This document shows positions 1 to 5,675 of a DNA stretch of 10,962 nucleotides, piece after piece (position 1 is the stretch's first letter; each line of letters opens with the position of its first letter). The stretch spans positions 1-10,962 of the forward strand of contig JAISKG010000076.1 in the NCBI GenBank assembly GCA_031261015.1. Direction: 5' to 3'. The position numbers and the translations under genes were made by a program. The notes under the pieces are model-generated. The model saw only the letters and a list, made by a program, of their open reading frames with translations, searched no databases and was not told where the DNA came from. The DNA is from Dysgonamonadaceae bacterium (GTDB lineage Bacteria > Bacteroidota > Bacteroidia > Bacteroidales > Azobacteroidaceae).

Positions 1-991
1 ATTGCGTTTGGTGATCGCGACCATGTCAATCGAAGAAATCAATTCCGACCGCGATAAATTCTTGGAAAACATCTCGAAAAACGTGGAAGCCGAATTGAAA
101 AAAATCGGTCTGAAGCTGATTAACGTGAACGTAACCGACATCAAAGACGAATCGGGTTACATCGCCGCTTTGGGAAAAGAAGCTGCTGCTAAAGCAATTA
201 ACGAAGCGAAAGTGAGCGTGGCCGAACAAGACAAAATCGGTGAAATCGGAAGGGCCGAAGCCGAGCGGGATACACGTATCCGCACGTCGCAAGCGAACGC
301 AACGGCCGTGCAGGGAGAAAACCATGCAAAAATTGAGATCGCCAATTCGGATGCGCTCCGTCGCGAAAAAGAAGCGGAATCATTGAAAATCGCCGTGACT
401 GCCGAAAAAGTGCAGCAAGCCAAAGCGTTGCAGGAAGCTTACGCCGCCGAACAGCAAGCGGAAAAAGCGCGTGCCGAACGCGAACGTGCTACGCAACAAG
501 CCAATATCATCGTACAGGAAGAAATCGAAAAACAGCGTAGAATCATTGAAGCTCAAGCACAAGCGGAAAAAATCAGGGAAAACGCACGCGGAGAAGCCGA
601 CGCCATTTTCGCCAAAATGGAAGCCGAAGCCAAAGGTCTTTTCCAAATCCTGACCAAACAAGCCGAAGGTTACGAGAAAATGGTAAAAGCAGCCGGCGGC
701 GATCCGCAAAGCGCTTACCAATTGCTGTTGATCGAAAAATTGCCCGAACTGATTAAGACACAAGTCGAAGCCATCAAAAACATTAAGATCGACAAGATTA
801 CGGTTTGGGATGGAAATCAAGGAAAAAACGGTCAAACTTCCACCGCAAATTTCCTTTCCGGCTTGATGAAATCGATTCCCCCTCTGAATGATTTATTTAA
901 TATGGCCGGATTAAATCTCCCGGAATATTTAAAAGGAAAGGAATCACCGCAAGCAGATTCGCTTGAAGCAATAGTTGAAGAAGCGGAATAA
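1..991 (+). CDS. Flotillin-family (SPFH/band 7) protein, 3' part
   Basis: Partial gene. The frame is open from base 2 and the true start lies upstream, so about 329 C-terminal residues are visible. The first 55 or so match the end of an SPFH/band 7 domain (VEEINSDRDKF-like helix, then a KKIGLKLINVNVTDIKD strand and GYIAALG). Residues about 60 to 220 are a long Ala/Glu/Lys/Arg-rich coiled coil typical of flotillins. The C-terminal stretch with LLLIEKLPELI and KITVWDGNQG is a flotillin family signature. Flotillins oligomerise on the inner membrane face and organise membrane microdomains; no enzymatic role is expected. The N-terminal membrane anchor and most of the SPFH domain are outside the window. 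The last 48 bp overlap the convergent VanZ-like gene, so no terminator separates them. Family assignment is firm; the exact subfamily (FloA, FloT or YqiK type) is not resolved. Confidence 0.9.
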   Translation, partial: LRLVIATMSIEEINSDRDKFLENISKNVEAELKKIGLKLINVNVTDIKDESGYIAALGKEAAAKAINEAKVSVAEQDKIGEIGRAEAERDTRIRTSQANATAVQGENHAKIEIANSDALRREKEAESLKIAVTAEKVQQAKALQEAYAAEQQAEKARAERERATQQANIIVQEEIEKQRRIIEAQAQAEKIRENARGEADAIFAKMEAEAKGLFQILTKQAEGYEKMVKAAGGDPQSAYQLLLIEKLPELIKTQVEAIKNIKIDKITVWDGNQGKNGQTSTANFLSGLMKSIPPLNDLFNMAGLNLPEYLKGKESPQADSLEAIVEEAE

Positions 992-1375
992 ACAGTAGCC
1001 CAAACAGAAACCAAGGGAATTTAAGATAAAATCGTCCGTATCAAAACTGCCTCTTTTCGTCAGTAATTGTATAGTTTCAAAAAGAAACAGAACGCAGAAA
1101 AACAACAGGAATGATTGCTTGAATTTCCCTTGGAAAAAGGGCGGCAACAAGATTCCAAAAGGAATAAAAACGACCACATTTCCAACTAAATTGACCATGC
1201 GTTCCCACAAAGAAAGATGAGCGCCCATCCAAAACCAGCGAATCGTAGCAAAAGGCGTTAAGTTATAGGAATAATCCGGCATGACGGTACGGTTGAAACC
1301 GAAAATCATCCAGTAAAACAGCAAGAAAGTATAACCGATTAGAATGCAGAGGATAAATTTAGTTCGCTTTTTCAT
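944..1375 (-). CDS. VanZ-like family membrane protein
   Basis: 143 residues and hydrophobic, with about four membrane segments (roughly residues 7-26, 60-79, 87-105 and 116-135). Two VanZ-family blocks are visible. NLVGNVVVFIPFGILLP at 62-78 matches the usual NxxGNxxxFxPxGxxxP pattern. ETIQLLT followed by GSFDTDDFILNSLG (100-123) matches the E-x-x-Q ... D-x-D-D-x-x-x-N-x-x-G block. VanZ itself is linked to low-level teicoplanin resistance, but most relatives, especially in Bacteroidota, have no known role, so a resistance call is not justified. The start at the ATG ending at 1375 begins with a basic MKKR before the first helix. The gene lies 5 bp downstream of the ORF6N stop and is probably co-transcribed with it. 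Its last 16 codons read antisense through the flotillin tail. Confidence 0.85.
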   Translation of the reverse strand: MKKRTKFILCILIGYTFLLFYWMIFGFNRTVMPDYSYNLTPFATIRWFWMGAHLSLWERMVNLVGNVVVFIPFGILLPPFFQGKFKQSFLLFFCVLFLFETIQLLTKRGSFDTDDFILNSLGFCLGYCLFRFFNYCFKRICLR

Positions 1376-1394
1376 TTACATTAATTTACATTAA
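1375..1394. repeat. Perfect 10-bp tandem duplication at the ORF6N/VanZ junction
   Basis: The unit TTTACATTAA occurs at 1375-1384 and is repeated immediately at 1385-1394. On the minus strand it supplies the last codons and the TAA stop of the ORF6N gene and the 5 bp before the VanZ-like ATG. With a single copy the ORF6N frame would run a few codons further into the VanZ-like gene. It looks like a slippage duplication that set the present gene boundary. Confidence 0.8.
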
Positions 1395-1890
1395 AACCGA
1401 TTCTTCTACGTTCCCTTTGTTCTATTTCCTGTTTATCTTTCTGTAAGAGATAATTAATCACTTCGTCAACATCTTCAAAGCGTTTATCATATTTATCTGC
1501 CAGTTCTTTTATTTTTGTAGTCAAATCTTTATGACTTAAAGTATATTGTCTAATAAGAATGAAAACTCGCATAATAGCAATATTTACATCAATCGCTTTT
1601 TGACTTCGCAAAATACTTGAAAGCATAGCAACACCTTGCTCAGTAAAGGCAAACGGCAATGCGCCTCCCAAATAACTTTTGGATGGTATCACAAATTGTG
1701 ATACCATATCATCAACCTCTTTTTCTGTCATAACAAACATGAAATCAGGAGGAAAACGATTGATATTACGTTTTACAGCTTGCTTCAAGGCTCGGTTTTC
1801 GACTTCGTAAAGTTGCGCGAGATCAAAATCCAACATCACTTTTTGTGATCTGACTTCGCAGATTTTGTTTTGGATAAGTTGCAGTTCCAT
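1381..1890 (-). CDS. ORF6N domain-containing protein (putative DNA-binding)
   Basis: 169 residues. The N-terminal half (about 8-95) is an ORF6N domain, related to the KilA-N/BRO-N domains of phage and DNA-virus proteins and thought to bind DNA. Visible family marks are DFDLAQLYEVENRALKQAVKRN (21-42, split here at the family's YxVxxxxLxxxVKRN core), RFPPDFMF (45-52) and the block LPFAFTEQGVAMLSSIL (78-94). The C-terminal half is charged and helical and ends in RRRIGF, a usual family end, so the protein looks complete. Such genes are common in Bacteroidota chromosomes and prophages; the cellular role is unknown. It has its own predicted promoter upstream and heads a two-gene unit with the VanZ-like gene. 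Two ATCAC-N5-GTGAT dyads lie inside the reading frame. No neighbouring phage genes are present. Confidence 0.88.
   Translation of the reverse strand: MELQLIQNKICEVRSQKVMLDFDLAQLYEVENRALKQAVKRNINRFPPDFMFVMTEKEVDDMVSQFVIPSKSYLGGALPFAFTEQGVAMLSSILRSQKAIDVNIAIMRVFILIRQYTLSHKDLTTKIKELADKYDKRFEDVDEVINYLLQKDKQEIEQRERRRIGFNVN
1683..1707. repeat. Perfect 25-bp palindrome inside the ORF6N gene
   Basis: Twelve-base arms ATGGTATCACAA and TTGTGATACCAT flank one A. The core is ATCAC-N5-GTGAT (1688-1702). It encodes residues M62 to P69 of the ORF6N protein, which sit in a conserved block of the family, so protein constraint explains some of it. An operator role is possible but unproven. Confidence 0.7.
1835..1849. 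repeat. Second ATCAC-N5-GTGAT dyad near the ORF6N start
   Basis: ATCAC (1835-1839), five T, GTGAT (1845-1849). It has the same half-sites and spacing as the core of the palindrome at 1688-1702 and lies 42-56 nt into the ORF6N coding sequence. It encodes the SQKVM part of RSQKVML. Both dyads encode S-Q-x-V, so codon usage could be the cause. Confidence 0.5.
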
Positions 1891-1930
1891 AATTTTTGTT
1901 TGGTTAGTCTATTTGTTTTTTTTATGCCTG

Positions 1931-1962
1931 CAAATGTAATAAAAAATTTCATTTATTTAAAA
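1931..1962 (-). promoter_or_regulatory. Predicted vegetative promoter of the ORF6N-VanZ unit
   Basis: On the minus strand a perfect Bacteroidota -7 element TACATTTG (1938 to 1931) lies 20 bp downstream of TTTT (1962 to 1959), a three-of-four match to the -33 consensus TTTG. The predicted transcript start is near 1924, about 34 nt before the ORF6N ATG. The -33 element overlaps the stop codon of the upstream anti-sigma gene. Confidence 0.6.
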
Positions 1963-2313
1963 TCGACTATATTTCCTAAACAGCAAATCGCCAATCAATA
2001 AAACCAAAACAGCAAATCCTGCAACGGCAATTATTGGATTAAAATTCCAGTAAATTCGGGAAAATGAAAACGTAACGTCCGGCGCCCAAAGCGCATAAAC
2101 ATAAAGCGCCAGGCAAGGAATGAGCACAATTCCGGCAACCGCTGCCGCCATTTGCCCAAAATTTTTCCACCGGATTTTCCGCTTTTCACGCAAAGCCGCT
2201 TTTTGAATTTTACTCATCAAACTGTCCTGAAAACCGGCTGAGGGAATTTCAGGAAGCATTTGTTCAAATAAATCCGTTAAAAACTTATCTTGTAAATCAT
2301 TATCTTTTTTCAT
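1957..2313 (-). CDS. Small membrane protein, probable anti-sigma factor
   Basis: 118 residues with no recognised catalytic motif. Residues 1-50 are soluble and charged (MKKDNDLQDKFLTDLFEQ...); a first membrane helix spans about 52-74 and a second about 92-112. A short cytoplasmic N-terminal segment, one or two membrane helices and a gene directly after an ECF sigma gene is the usual pattern for an anti-sigma factor that holds the sigma factor at the membrane. There is no HxxxCxxC zinc motif, so it is not a ZAS-type anti-sigma factor. The reading frame overlaps the end of the sigma gene by 14 bp, implying coupled translation. The role is inferred from position and topology, not from sequence similarity. 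It could instead be an unrelated membrane protein of the same operon. Confidence 0.75.
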   Translation of the reverse strand: MKKDNDLQDKFLTDLFEQMLPEIPSAGFQDSLMSKIQKAALREKRKIRWKNFGQMAAAVAGIVLIPCLALYVYALWAPDVTFSFSRIYWNFNPIIAVAGFAVLVLLIGDLLFRKYSRF

Positions 2314-2860
2314 CCTGCATCAATTTATTCATTTCTAAAGCTAATTTTTTTCGTATCCGGTGCAATTTCACTTTCACATTCGACACGGAAAGCGCACTGA
2401 TTTTGCTAATGTCATCCACCGATTGTTTTTCGCGATAGTACAAAGTGATCAAAAAAATTTCATCCGGCGGCAGCGTGTGCAAAGCCTGATCTAAATAACG
2501 CAATTTTTCCTCCGTTTCGCAAGCTTCAACATCTTCGTTAATTGCTTCCTCTGCAAGCGGCAAATGATCTTCGATCGTCGTAAAACAAATTTTCCGCTTG
2601 CGCAATTCCGACAAAGTCGTGTTGTAAGCGATACGATAGAGCCAAGTCGAAAATTCCGACTCTTCCTTGAATTGCTCCAACGATTTGAAAACCTTGATAA
2701 ATACCTCTTGCGTAATATCTTCGGCATCTTCGCGATTTTCAACAATTTTCATCACAACCGTCAATACCATGCTTTGATATTTTTGTACAATACCGCTAAA
2801 AGCCTGCACATCACCGGCTTTCACGCGCTGTATATAAAAATGGTCACTGACGTTTTTCAT
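2300..2860 (-). CDS. ECF-type RNA polymerase sigma factor
   Basis: 186 residues, the normal length for an ECF sigma-70 factor. Region 2 covers about 10-92, with the core-binding and -10 recognition stretch NREDAEDITQEVFIKVF (42-58) and FSTWLYRIAYN (70-80). Region 4 covers about 120-176, with LPPDEIFLITLYYRE and the helix-turn-helix SVDDISKISALSVSNVKVKLH (147-167, slightly abbreviated families vary here). There is no region 1 or 3. It directs RNA polymerase to a small promoter set; the likely targets here are its own operon and the divergent DUF6249-like gene, because both carry matching ECF-type boxes in the 115-bp intergenic region. The ATG at 2860 fits the usual ECF N-terminus and lies only a few bases from the predicted ECF transcript start, so that transcript would be nearly leaderless. 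The next gene, overlapping by 14 bp, is the probable anti-sigma factor. ECF subgroup unknown. Confidence 0.93.
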   Translation of the reverse strand: MKNVSDHFYIQRVKAGDVQAFSGIVQKYQSMVLTVVMKIVENREDAEDITQEVFIKVFKSLEQFKEESEFSTWLYRIAYNTTLSELRKRKICFTTIEDHLPLAEEAINEDVEACETEEKLRYLDQALHTLPPDEIFLITLYYREKQSVDDISKISALSVSNVKVKLHRIRKKLALEMNKLMQDEKR

Positions 2861-2864
2861 TGTA

Positions 2865-2928
2865 CATTGGACGCGAAACTTTTTATTTGGTTACAAATGT
2901 AACCGTTTTCGACAAACGGCGTCCAATG
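2865..2928. promoter_or_regulatory. Mirror-symmetric divergent ECF-type promoter pair
   Basis: A perfect palindrome, GGTTACA-AA-TGTAACC (2889-2904), places a TGTAACC box on each strand, pointing outwards. Exactly 15 bp beyond each box lies CGTCC: 2920-2924 on the plus strand and 2873 to 2869 on the minus strand. The match extends to GCGTCCAATG on both sides (2919-2928 and its inverted copy 2865-2874), while the two 15-bp spacers differ in sequence. An AAC-containing -35 and a CGTC -10 separated by about 16 bp is the classical ECF sigma promoter layout. Everything is centred on 2896.5. The minus promoter faces the sigma gene and the plus promoter faces the DUF6249-like gene. This pattern strongly suggests autoregulation by the adjacent sigma factor; the sequence is direct, the recognition is inferred. 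Confidence 0.75.
2894..2926 (-). promoter_or_regulatory. Possible vegetative promoter of the sigma operon, overlapping the ECF boxes
   Basis: On the minus strand TACATTTG (2901 to 2894) is a perfect TAnnTTTG -7 element, with TTGG (2926 to 2923) 21 bp upstream as a weak -33. It sits within the palindrome formed by the two ECF -35 boxes. It would start transcripts near 2887 and give the sigma gene a leader of about 27 nt, a basal route for making sigma before autoregulation. The -33 is imperfect. Confidence 0.4.
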
Positions 2929-2975
2929 ATTGTGAAAGAAAAAATAAAATATTAACTTTTTAATTGAATTTGATT

Positions 2976-3389
2976 ATGAATCTACATGATTTGGTTCCTG
3001 TGTTTATTATTGGTTTTATTGTCTTGGGCATCTACAAAGTGATTGAAGTGCTGGCGAGAAGAAAAGAAAGAATGGCCATTATTGAGCGGTTGCCGGCGAT
3101 GCTGAGCAACAACGAAGTGGGCAATACCATTCAGTTGCCTAACATTTTCTTTGGAAAATCCAATTCCGTTTTCAGTTCATTGCGTATGGCACTCTTGCTG
3201 ATGGGTATCGGCTTAGGCTGTATGATCGCTTTTTTCGTGGAATATGGCCTAAGAGACAATGCAAGTCCAGCATTTTTAGCAAAAATGGAAGATATTAGCT
3301 TTGTTATCTATTTTGCTTTTATCACGATTTTCGGCGGATTAGGACTGTTTTTGACTTATTGGATCGAGTCGAAAAAGCGGATTAAGTAA
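2976..3389 (+). CDS. DUF6249-like membrane protein
   Basis: 137 residues from the ATG at 2976; an in-frame TTG twelve bases upstream is a less likely start. Membrane helices are predicted at about 6-26, 68-90 and 107-130. After the first helix comes a basic stretch ARRKERMAIIERL (27-39), the R-x-E-R-M-A-x-I-E signature I associate with DUF6249 proteins of Bacteroidota, which commonly neighbour ECF sigma and anti-sigma genes. The molecular function is unknown. A loop of about 28 residues (40-67) joins helices one and two. Its only visible promoter is the plus-strand half of the symmetric ECF pair, which would give a leader of about 46 nt. It is therefore a likely member of the sigma regulon, possibly part of the sensing system. 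Its tail overlaps the convergent TIGR02757 gene by 8 bp. Confidence 0.8.
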   Translation: MNLHDLVPVFIIGFIVLGIYKVIEVLARRKERMAIIERLPAMLSNNEVGNTIQLPNIFFGKSNSVFSSLRMALLLMGIGLGCMIAFFVEYGLRDNASPAFLAKMEDISFVIYFAFITIFGGLGLFLTYWIESKKRIK

Positions 3390-4128
3390 AAATCTTCCTC
3401 TCTCCTATCCCAATCCCAAACAAAGCAAAATCGTATTTTACCGGATCTTCGGGACAAAACGAACGCAAAATGGCCGTCAATTCTTCTACGGAGCGACGGT
3501 CGTTTTGCTTTCGCGTTAAAACGCCCAATTCGCGAGCCACATTGCCCACATGCACATCCAACGGAATATACAATTGACTTGGTTTCAGTACTTTCCAAAC
3601 ACCTAAATCTACAATGCCGTCGTTGCGGACAAGCCAGCGCAAAGCTAAATTCAAACGTTTCAGAGCTGATTTTTCAAAATTAACCGGCAAGCATTTGGAA
3701 TTGGTTTTCTCGCCGTTAGCGCTCGCCATTTCACGTTGTAGAATATGTGTAATCTCCCAAGCGTTTTGTGCATTTCGCTTTTGCAGAAGACTTTCGATGC
3801 TCTCGTTTTCCAAAAAGATTTTCCGAAAACCACGCAACATATATGCCAAATCCGGCTCGAAAAACGTGCGATGGATATTCGCCTTACCAAGCGCGCGATA
3901 ATCTTCATTCATCACAAAATCGTAGGGATTATCGCCCATTTTGGCAAGCAGCCGGTCGGCGTTGCGCAAGATCATTTCGCGTTTGCCCCACGTGATGGCG
4001 GAAACGGCGAACGACACGACTTCGATGTCTTGCAGGCGTTGGTAGCGATGAGGGAACTGTACCGGATCAGTTTTGATAAACGACTTGGTATTAATATGCT
4101 GGACTTGTTCGTCTAAGAAGCTTTTCAT
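3382..4128 (-). CDS. TIGR02757 (DUF2400) family protein
   Basis: 248 residues, the usual family length. Conserved blocks are DPVQFPHRYQRLQDIEVVSF (21-40), ITWGKREMILRNADRL (45-60), NPYDFV (67-72), KRLNLALRWLVRNDGIVDLGVW (157-178, a family core) and YIPLDVHVGNVARELG (187-202), followed by DPVKYDFALFGIG (228-240). The function is not established. The helical C-terminal half with its PLDVH motif reminds me of HhH-GPD-type DNA glycosylases, but I treat that as a weak impression. The start at 4128 is chosen over the in-frame ATG at 4143 because it makes a perfect ATGA overlap with the stop of the upstream peroxidase gene and fits the family N-terminus MKSFLDE. It is the last gene of a minus-strand run and probably depends on translational coupling. 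Confidence 0.9.
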   Translation of the reverse strand: MKSFLDEQVQHINTKSFIKTDPVQFPHRYQRLQDIEVVSFAVSAITWGKREMILRNADRLLAKMGDNPYDFVMNEDYRALGKANIHRTFFEPDLAYMLRGFRKIFLENESIESLLQKRNAQNAWEITHILQREMASANGEKTNSKCLPVNFEKSALKRLNLALRWLVRNDGIVDLGVWKVLKPSQLYIPLDVHVGNVARELGVLTRKQNDRRSVEELTAILRSFCPEDPVKYDFALFGIGIGERKIFT

Positions 4129-4658
4129 TTTTCTTCCAACCAATTGATGACGAATTCATCATCAGGTAAAATATTAGGTGCAAGTACTTTAACAACATTT
4201 CCATTTCGATCGATCAAGTATTTTTGAAAATTCCACTGTACTTCCTTTCCCTCTTCTTTTTGAGAGGTAAGCCATTGATACAAAGGTGATATATCATCAT
4301 CTTTGACTGATATTTTCGCCATAACAGGAAATGTCACACCATAATTTAAAGTACAAAATTGCATGATTTCCTCATTGGTTCCGGGTTCCTGCGCACCAAA
4401 ATTATTGGCAGGAAACGCAATAATAGTAAAATTCCTGTCTTTATATTTATCATACAAAGCTTGCAATTGTTTGTATTGAGGTGTCAGTCCACATTGCGAT
4501 GCAACATTGACCACCATTACTTTTTTGCCTTTCAACGATTTAAGTTGAAAATCCGTTCCATCGTTCGCTTCGACCGTGAACGAATAAAAACCGGCTTTCT
4601 GCGTACAGCTACAGATTAATACGGCTGCCATTAATACGAAGAAAATTTTGTGTTTCAT
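4125..4658 (-). CDS. Lipoprotein-type glutathione peroxidase family thiol peroxidase
   Basis: 177 residues. Residues 1-17 are a signal peptide with a lipobox ending ICS-C18, so the mature protein is probably lipid-anchored in the envelope. The thioredoxin-fold peroxidase domain carries the peroxidatic cysteine C56 in NVASQCGLTPQY, the active-site glutamine Q90 in FGAQEPG, and W142-N143 in WNFQKYLIDRNG, the standard GPx catalytic set. C102 in QFCTLNYGVTFP sits where two-cysteine, thioredoxin-dependent GPx enzymes hold their resolving cysteine. The middle cysteine of the common FPCNQFG motif is alanine here (FPANNFG), which is seen in other bacterial members. It should reduce hydroperoxides using a thiol partner rather than glutathione. 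It lies 21 bp after the SDR gene and overlaps the next gene by ATGA. Confidence 0.92.
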   Translation of the reverse strand: MKHKIFFVLMAAVLICSCTQKAGFYSFTVEANDGTDFQLKSLKGKKVMVVNVASQCGLTPQYKQLQALYDKYKDRNFTIIAFPANNFGAQEPGTNEEIMQFCTLNYGVTFPVMAKISVKDDDISPLYQWLTSQKEEGKEVQWNFQKYLIDRNGNVVKVLAPNILPDDEFVINWLEEK

Positions 4659-4679
4659 AATTACTTGTTTATTAAAATA

Positions 4680-5630
4680 TTATATAATTTCTTTTCCATC
4701 TTCAAACGTTTTATATTTCAATTGGGGCAACAACTCCGCTTTCATTCGCATAGTATCGCCGTAATACGAAACCCGTCCAATCTTGATAAAATCCTTTGTT
4801 AACAGACTTTTCGTACCGAACAAAAACGAAAAAATTTCAAAAATCTGCGCAGCTGTCAGTATCATCCACAGTGGCATTCGCCAAGGCTTGTGAAAATGCT
4901 TATACTCAGCCATTTTGTCTAAAAACTGCTGCAAAGTCTGAACGCCGTCGTCGCCAATATGATAAATACCGTTGGCAGCCGGATTGTCGATCGCCGCTGT
5001 CACAGCCGATAAAAAATCATCTTTGGAAATCAAATGAATAAAAGTTGGCTTTCTCCAAACACCTAACAAACAGCGTTTTCCGAACCATTCTGCAGCATTG
5101 GGCATCAAAATTCCCCGTCCGTAAACCATTCCCACGCGCAACGAAATAGCTGTGATTCCGGCCTTTCCGCATTTCTTAAACAAGTCTTTTTCTTCCTGTA
5201 AACGGGTTCGTGCATGAACGGAAATAGGTTGACCATCCAAACGTCCGGTTGCCGGCTGTTGCGGTGTCGTTTCGCCTTCCACATGCGGAAAACTGATCAG
5301 AATTATTTTCTTGACTTGCTGTTCGATTGCCATATCCAGCAAATTATTGAAATACAAGGTATTCGTTTCCGGAAGAAATTTTTGAGGATTTGCCTTAAAC
5401 AATACGCCGGCAAAATGCACAATCGTATCGACATTTTTCAACGGCTCGCGAAGCGTTTCTTTTTGTTTCAAATCCGCCCTGAAAACATGAATATTCGACT
5501 GTTTTTTTAATTCAGGCGCAACGTCTTTTTCGTGAATGAGTAAATACAAATTCCTATCTTTTAGATAATTTGCTAATAATCCGCCTAAATTGCCGGCTGC
5601 ACCTGTGATTAAAATGGTAGGGTTGTACAT
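4680..5630 (-). CDS. Atypical extended SDR (NAD-dependent epimerase/dehydratase family)
   Basis: 316 residues. The N-terminus has the Rossmann nucleotide-binding motif TGAAGNLGG (9-17), an acidic RADL at 51-54, and VHFAGV (71-76), the usual SDR order for NAD(P)-binding. SLRVGMVYGRG (163-173) is the familiar LRxxxvYG block. The catalytic Y-x-x-x-K is not present: where it should be, in PISVHARTRLQEE, the protein reads H139-A-R-T-R143. The enzyme may thus be a non-classical oxidoreductase, a binding or regulatory protein, or use other residues. The C-terminal part has a hydrophobic stretch WMILTAAQIFEIFSFLFG (255-272) that may touch the membrane. Substrate unknown. It follows the metallophosphoesterase by 45 bp, where a -7-like element suggests a possible internal promoter, and precedes the peroxidase by 21 bp. 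Confidence 0.85.
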   Translation of the reverse strand: MYNPTILITGAAGNLGGLLANYLKDRNLYLLIHEKDVAPELKKQSNIHVFRADLKQKETLREPLKNVDTIVHFAGVLFKANPQKFLPETNTLYFNNLLDMAIEQQVKKIILISFPHVEGETTPQQPATGRLDGQPISVHARTRLQEEKDLFKKCGKAGITAISLRVGMVYGRGILMPNAAEWFGKRCLLGVWRKPTFIHLISKDDFLSAVTAAIDNPAANGIYHIGDDGVQTLQQFLDKMAEYKHFHKPWRMPLWMILTAAQIFEIFSFLFGTKSLLTKDFIKIGRVSYYGDTMRMKAELLPQLKYKTFEDGKEII

Positions 5631-5666
5631 AGATTAAGTTGATTTCTCAGAAACTTTTTCCATTCG

Positions 5667-5674
5667 CAAAGATA
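5667..5674 (-). promoter_or_regulatory. Possible -7 promoter element upstream of the SDR gene
   Basis: TATCTTTG on the minus strand matches TAnnTTTG in the 45-bp gap after the metallophosphoesterase gene. No TTTG-like -33 element is found 19-21 bp upstream, so this is at best a weak internal promoter for the SDR, peroxidase and TIGR02757 genes. Confidence 0.3.
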
Positions 5675-5675
5675 A

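Noticed and set aside
380..835. Minus-strand open frame of 151 codons opposite the flotillin gene, rich in phenylalanine
   Set aside because: The phenylalanine and leucine run is the complement of the Glu/Lys/Ala coiled-coil codons; it is a shadow of the real gene.
944..1375. VanZ-like protein as a glycopeptide resistance gene
   Set aside because: No vanHAX or other resistance genes are near, and the VanZ-like family is broad and mostly uncharacterised.
4129..4143. Upstream ATG giving five extra residues to the TIGR02757 protein
   Set aside because: The ATG at 4128 forms an ATGA overlap with the peroxidase stop and matches the family N-terminus better.
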